From Eunapius fragilis (taxonomy: Eukaryota > Porifera > Demospongiae > Spongillida > Spongillidae), in assembly GCA_963681505.1 (NCBI GenBank), contig OY811992.1, positions 1 to 64,000 of the forward strand: DNA of 64,000 nt. The letters are read 5' to 3'. Every line of letters starts with the position of its first letter. Position 1 is the stretch's first letter. Shown in pieces: positions 62,978 through 64,000 of this stretch. The position numbers were made by a program, and so were the translations under genes. The notes under the pieces are model-generated. The model was given only the letters and a program-made list of their open reading frames with translations, had not been told where the DNA came from and ran no database searches.

Positions 62978-64000
62978 ATGTCTCATCAACACCTCGATGC
63001 TAAGATAGTCATTATTTCCCATAGAGATGTATGGGTGGTTTCCCATAGGAATGTGTGGGTGGGAACCTACTTTTGAATAGCTTGGTTAACCCCTACCGAA
63101 GCAGGTATGCTCGGGGTGGCATTTAAACCAGATAAAGGAATGGTTACTGCTATCTTCCATGTGTGCAGTGGTTTGCTCATATTGCTTGTCTCATCAACAC
63201 CTCGATGCTAAGATAGTCAAAAATTTCCCATAGAAATGTATGGGTGGGAACCTACTTTTGAATCACTTGGTAAACCCATACCAAAGCTGGTATGCTCGGG
63301 GTGGCATTTAAAACAGATAGAGGAATGGTTACTGCTATCTTTCATGTGTGCAGTGGTTTGCTCATATTGCATGTCTCATCAACACCTCGATGCTAAAATA
63401 GTCAAAAATTTCCCATAGAAATGTATGGGTGGGAACCTACTTTTGAATTGCTTGGTTAACCCATACATGAGCAGGTATACTCGGGGTGGCATTTAAAAAA
63501 GATAGAGGAATGGTTACTGCTATCTTACATGTGTGCAGTGGTTTGCTCCTATTCCATGTCTCATCAACACCTCGATGCTAAGATACTCATTATTTCCCAT
63601 AGAGATGTATGGGTGGTTTACCATAGGAATGTATGGATGGGAACCTACTTTTGAATAGCTTGGTTAACCCATACCGATGCAGGTATGTTGGGGTGGCATT
63701 TAAACCAGATAAAGGAATGGTTACTGCTATCTTCCATGTGTGCAGTGGTTTGCTCATATTGCATGTCTCATCAACACCTCGATGCTAAGATAGTCATTAT
63801 TTCCCATAGAGATGTATGGGTGGTTTCCCATTGGAATGTATGGGTGGGAACCTACTTTTGAATCGCTTAGTGAACCCAAACCAAAGCTGGTATGCTCGGG
63901 GTGGCATTTATAACAGATAGAGGAATGGTTACTGCTATCTTCCAAGTGTGCAGCGGTTTGCTCATATTGCATGTCCCATCAACACCTCGATGCTAAGATA
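62978..64000. repeat. Block repeating 34750-35771 at ~28.2-kb distance
   Basis: The end of the window reproduces the left part of the array at an offset of 28,228-28,229 bp, including the rare GGTTTACCATAGG (35387 and 63615) and CTTGTCTCATC variants. A local change at about 63687 (TATGTTGGGG for TATGCTCGGGG) separates them. Confidence 0.75.

Larger units (their letters stand above)
34200..64000. repeat. 185/208-bp satellite array, ~30 kb, running off the window
   Basis: About 150 monomers. The short type is 185 bp. The long type is 208 bp and carries a tandem copy of a 24-bp TTTCCCATAGAGATGTATGG-containing segment in place of the plain join, plus a CATTATTT instead of CAAAAATTT variant. A common alternation gives 393 bp (for example 52145, 52353 and 52538 mark successive units at the same position). 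Each monomer has two potential hairpins: CCCATA-GAAATG-TATGGG and CATACCA-AAGC-TGGTATG. Variant monomers carry CATACATGAGCAGGTATA or CATACCGAAGCAGGTATG at the second. Repeated 60-85 codon frames (MYGWEPTFESLGKP...) recur with the monomer and are interrupted in other variants; I do not regard them as genes. I saw no CENP-B box. Confidence 0.97.

Noticed and set aside
34405..63972. Repeated 60-85 codon frames starting MYGWEPTFESLGKP
   Set aside because: They recur with each 185/208-bp monomer, are broken in sister variants and span no recognisable domain. Expression cannot be excluded, but nothing supports it.
34200..64000. Hammerhead ribozyme in the satellite (minus strand GTTGATGAGAC resembles CTGATGAG)
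   Set aside because: The first core base differs, and I found no matching GAAA and cleavage-site arrangement or stem II nearby.
34200..64000. CENP-B box in the 185/208-bp monomer
   Set aside because: The only CGGGG context (TATGCTCGGGG) lacks the TTCG and A positions of the box.

Overview
This window is almost entirely eukaryotic satellite DNA. I see no intact protein-coding gene, no tRNA and no functional rRNA. At least five unrelated tandem-repeat families abut one another, with one small rearranged retroelement inserted into one of them. Many long open frames exist on both strands, but they come from short repeat units without stop codons, or with periods near a multiple of three. They are not credible genes.

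Layout. (1) 1-2727: array of a 12-bp unit GGGATTGGTAGT mixed with its 6-bp derivative GGTAGT; the + strand has almost no C. (2) 2728-4575: about 1.85 kb of mostly non-repetitive sequence with a few degenerate short repeats and no recognisable gene. (3) 4576-5377 and 6711-27745: one roughly 22-kb array whose unit is an 18-bp perfect palindrome TGACTCCTGCAGGAGTCA separated by 14-16 bp AT-rich spacers (period 32/34 bp). It contains multi-kilobase internal duplications. (4) 5378-6710: a 1,333-bp chimeric retroelement inserted in that palindrome array. It has 232-bp terminal inverted repeats (each a 128-bp LTR, polypurine tract and pol tail), and between them fragments of gag, reverse transcriptase, the 5' end of 28S rRNA and the pol C-terminus. 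(5) 27746-30065: a GC-rich ~62-bp satellite interleaved with reverse-orientation 12-mer arrays. (6) 30085-34199: a 55/60-bp satellite built on CCAATTGG palindromes, joined to the preceding array through two back-to-back perfect hairpins. (7) 34200-64000: a ~30-kb array of 185-bp and 208-bp monomers with extensive higher-order duplications (offsets 994, 1179, 1942, 4486, 6027, 8370 and ~28,228 bp).

Organism. The 28S fragment has the conserved eukaryotic LSU 5' end. The gag/RT fragments look like the K02A2.6-like branch of Ty3/gypsy elements common in invertebrates. Together they suggest an animal genome, perhaps an early-branching one such as a sponge or cnidarian; this lineage guess is tentative. 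The setting looks like pericentromeric or other heterochromatin from a long-read assembly.

The most notable object is the retroelement chimera at 5378-6710. Its arrangement, including a junction with 9 bases of plausible microhomology at the 5' end of 28S rRNA, is best explained by serial template switching during reverse transcription followed by integration.
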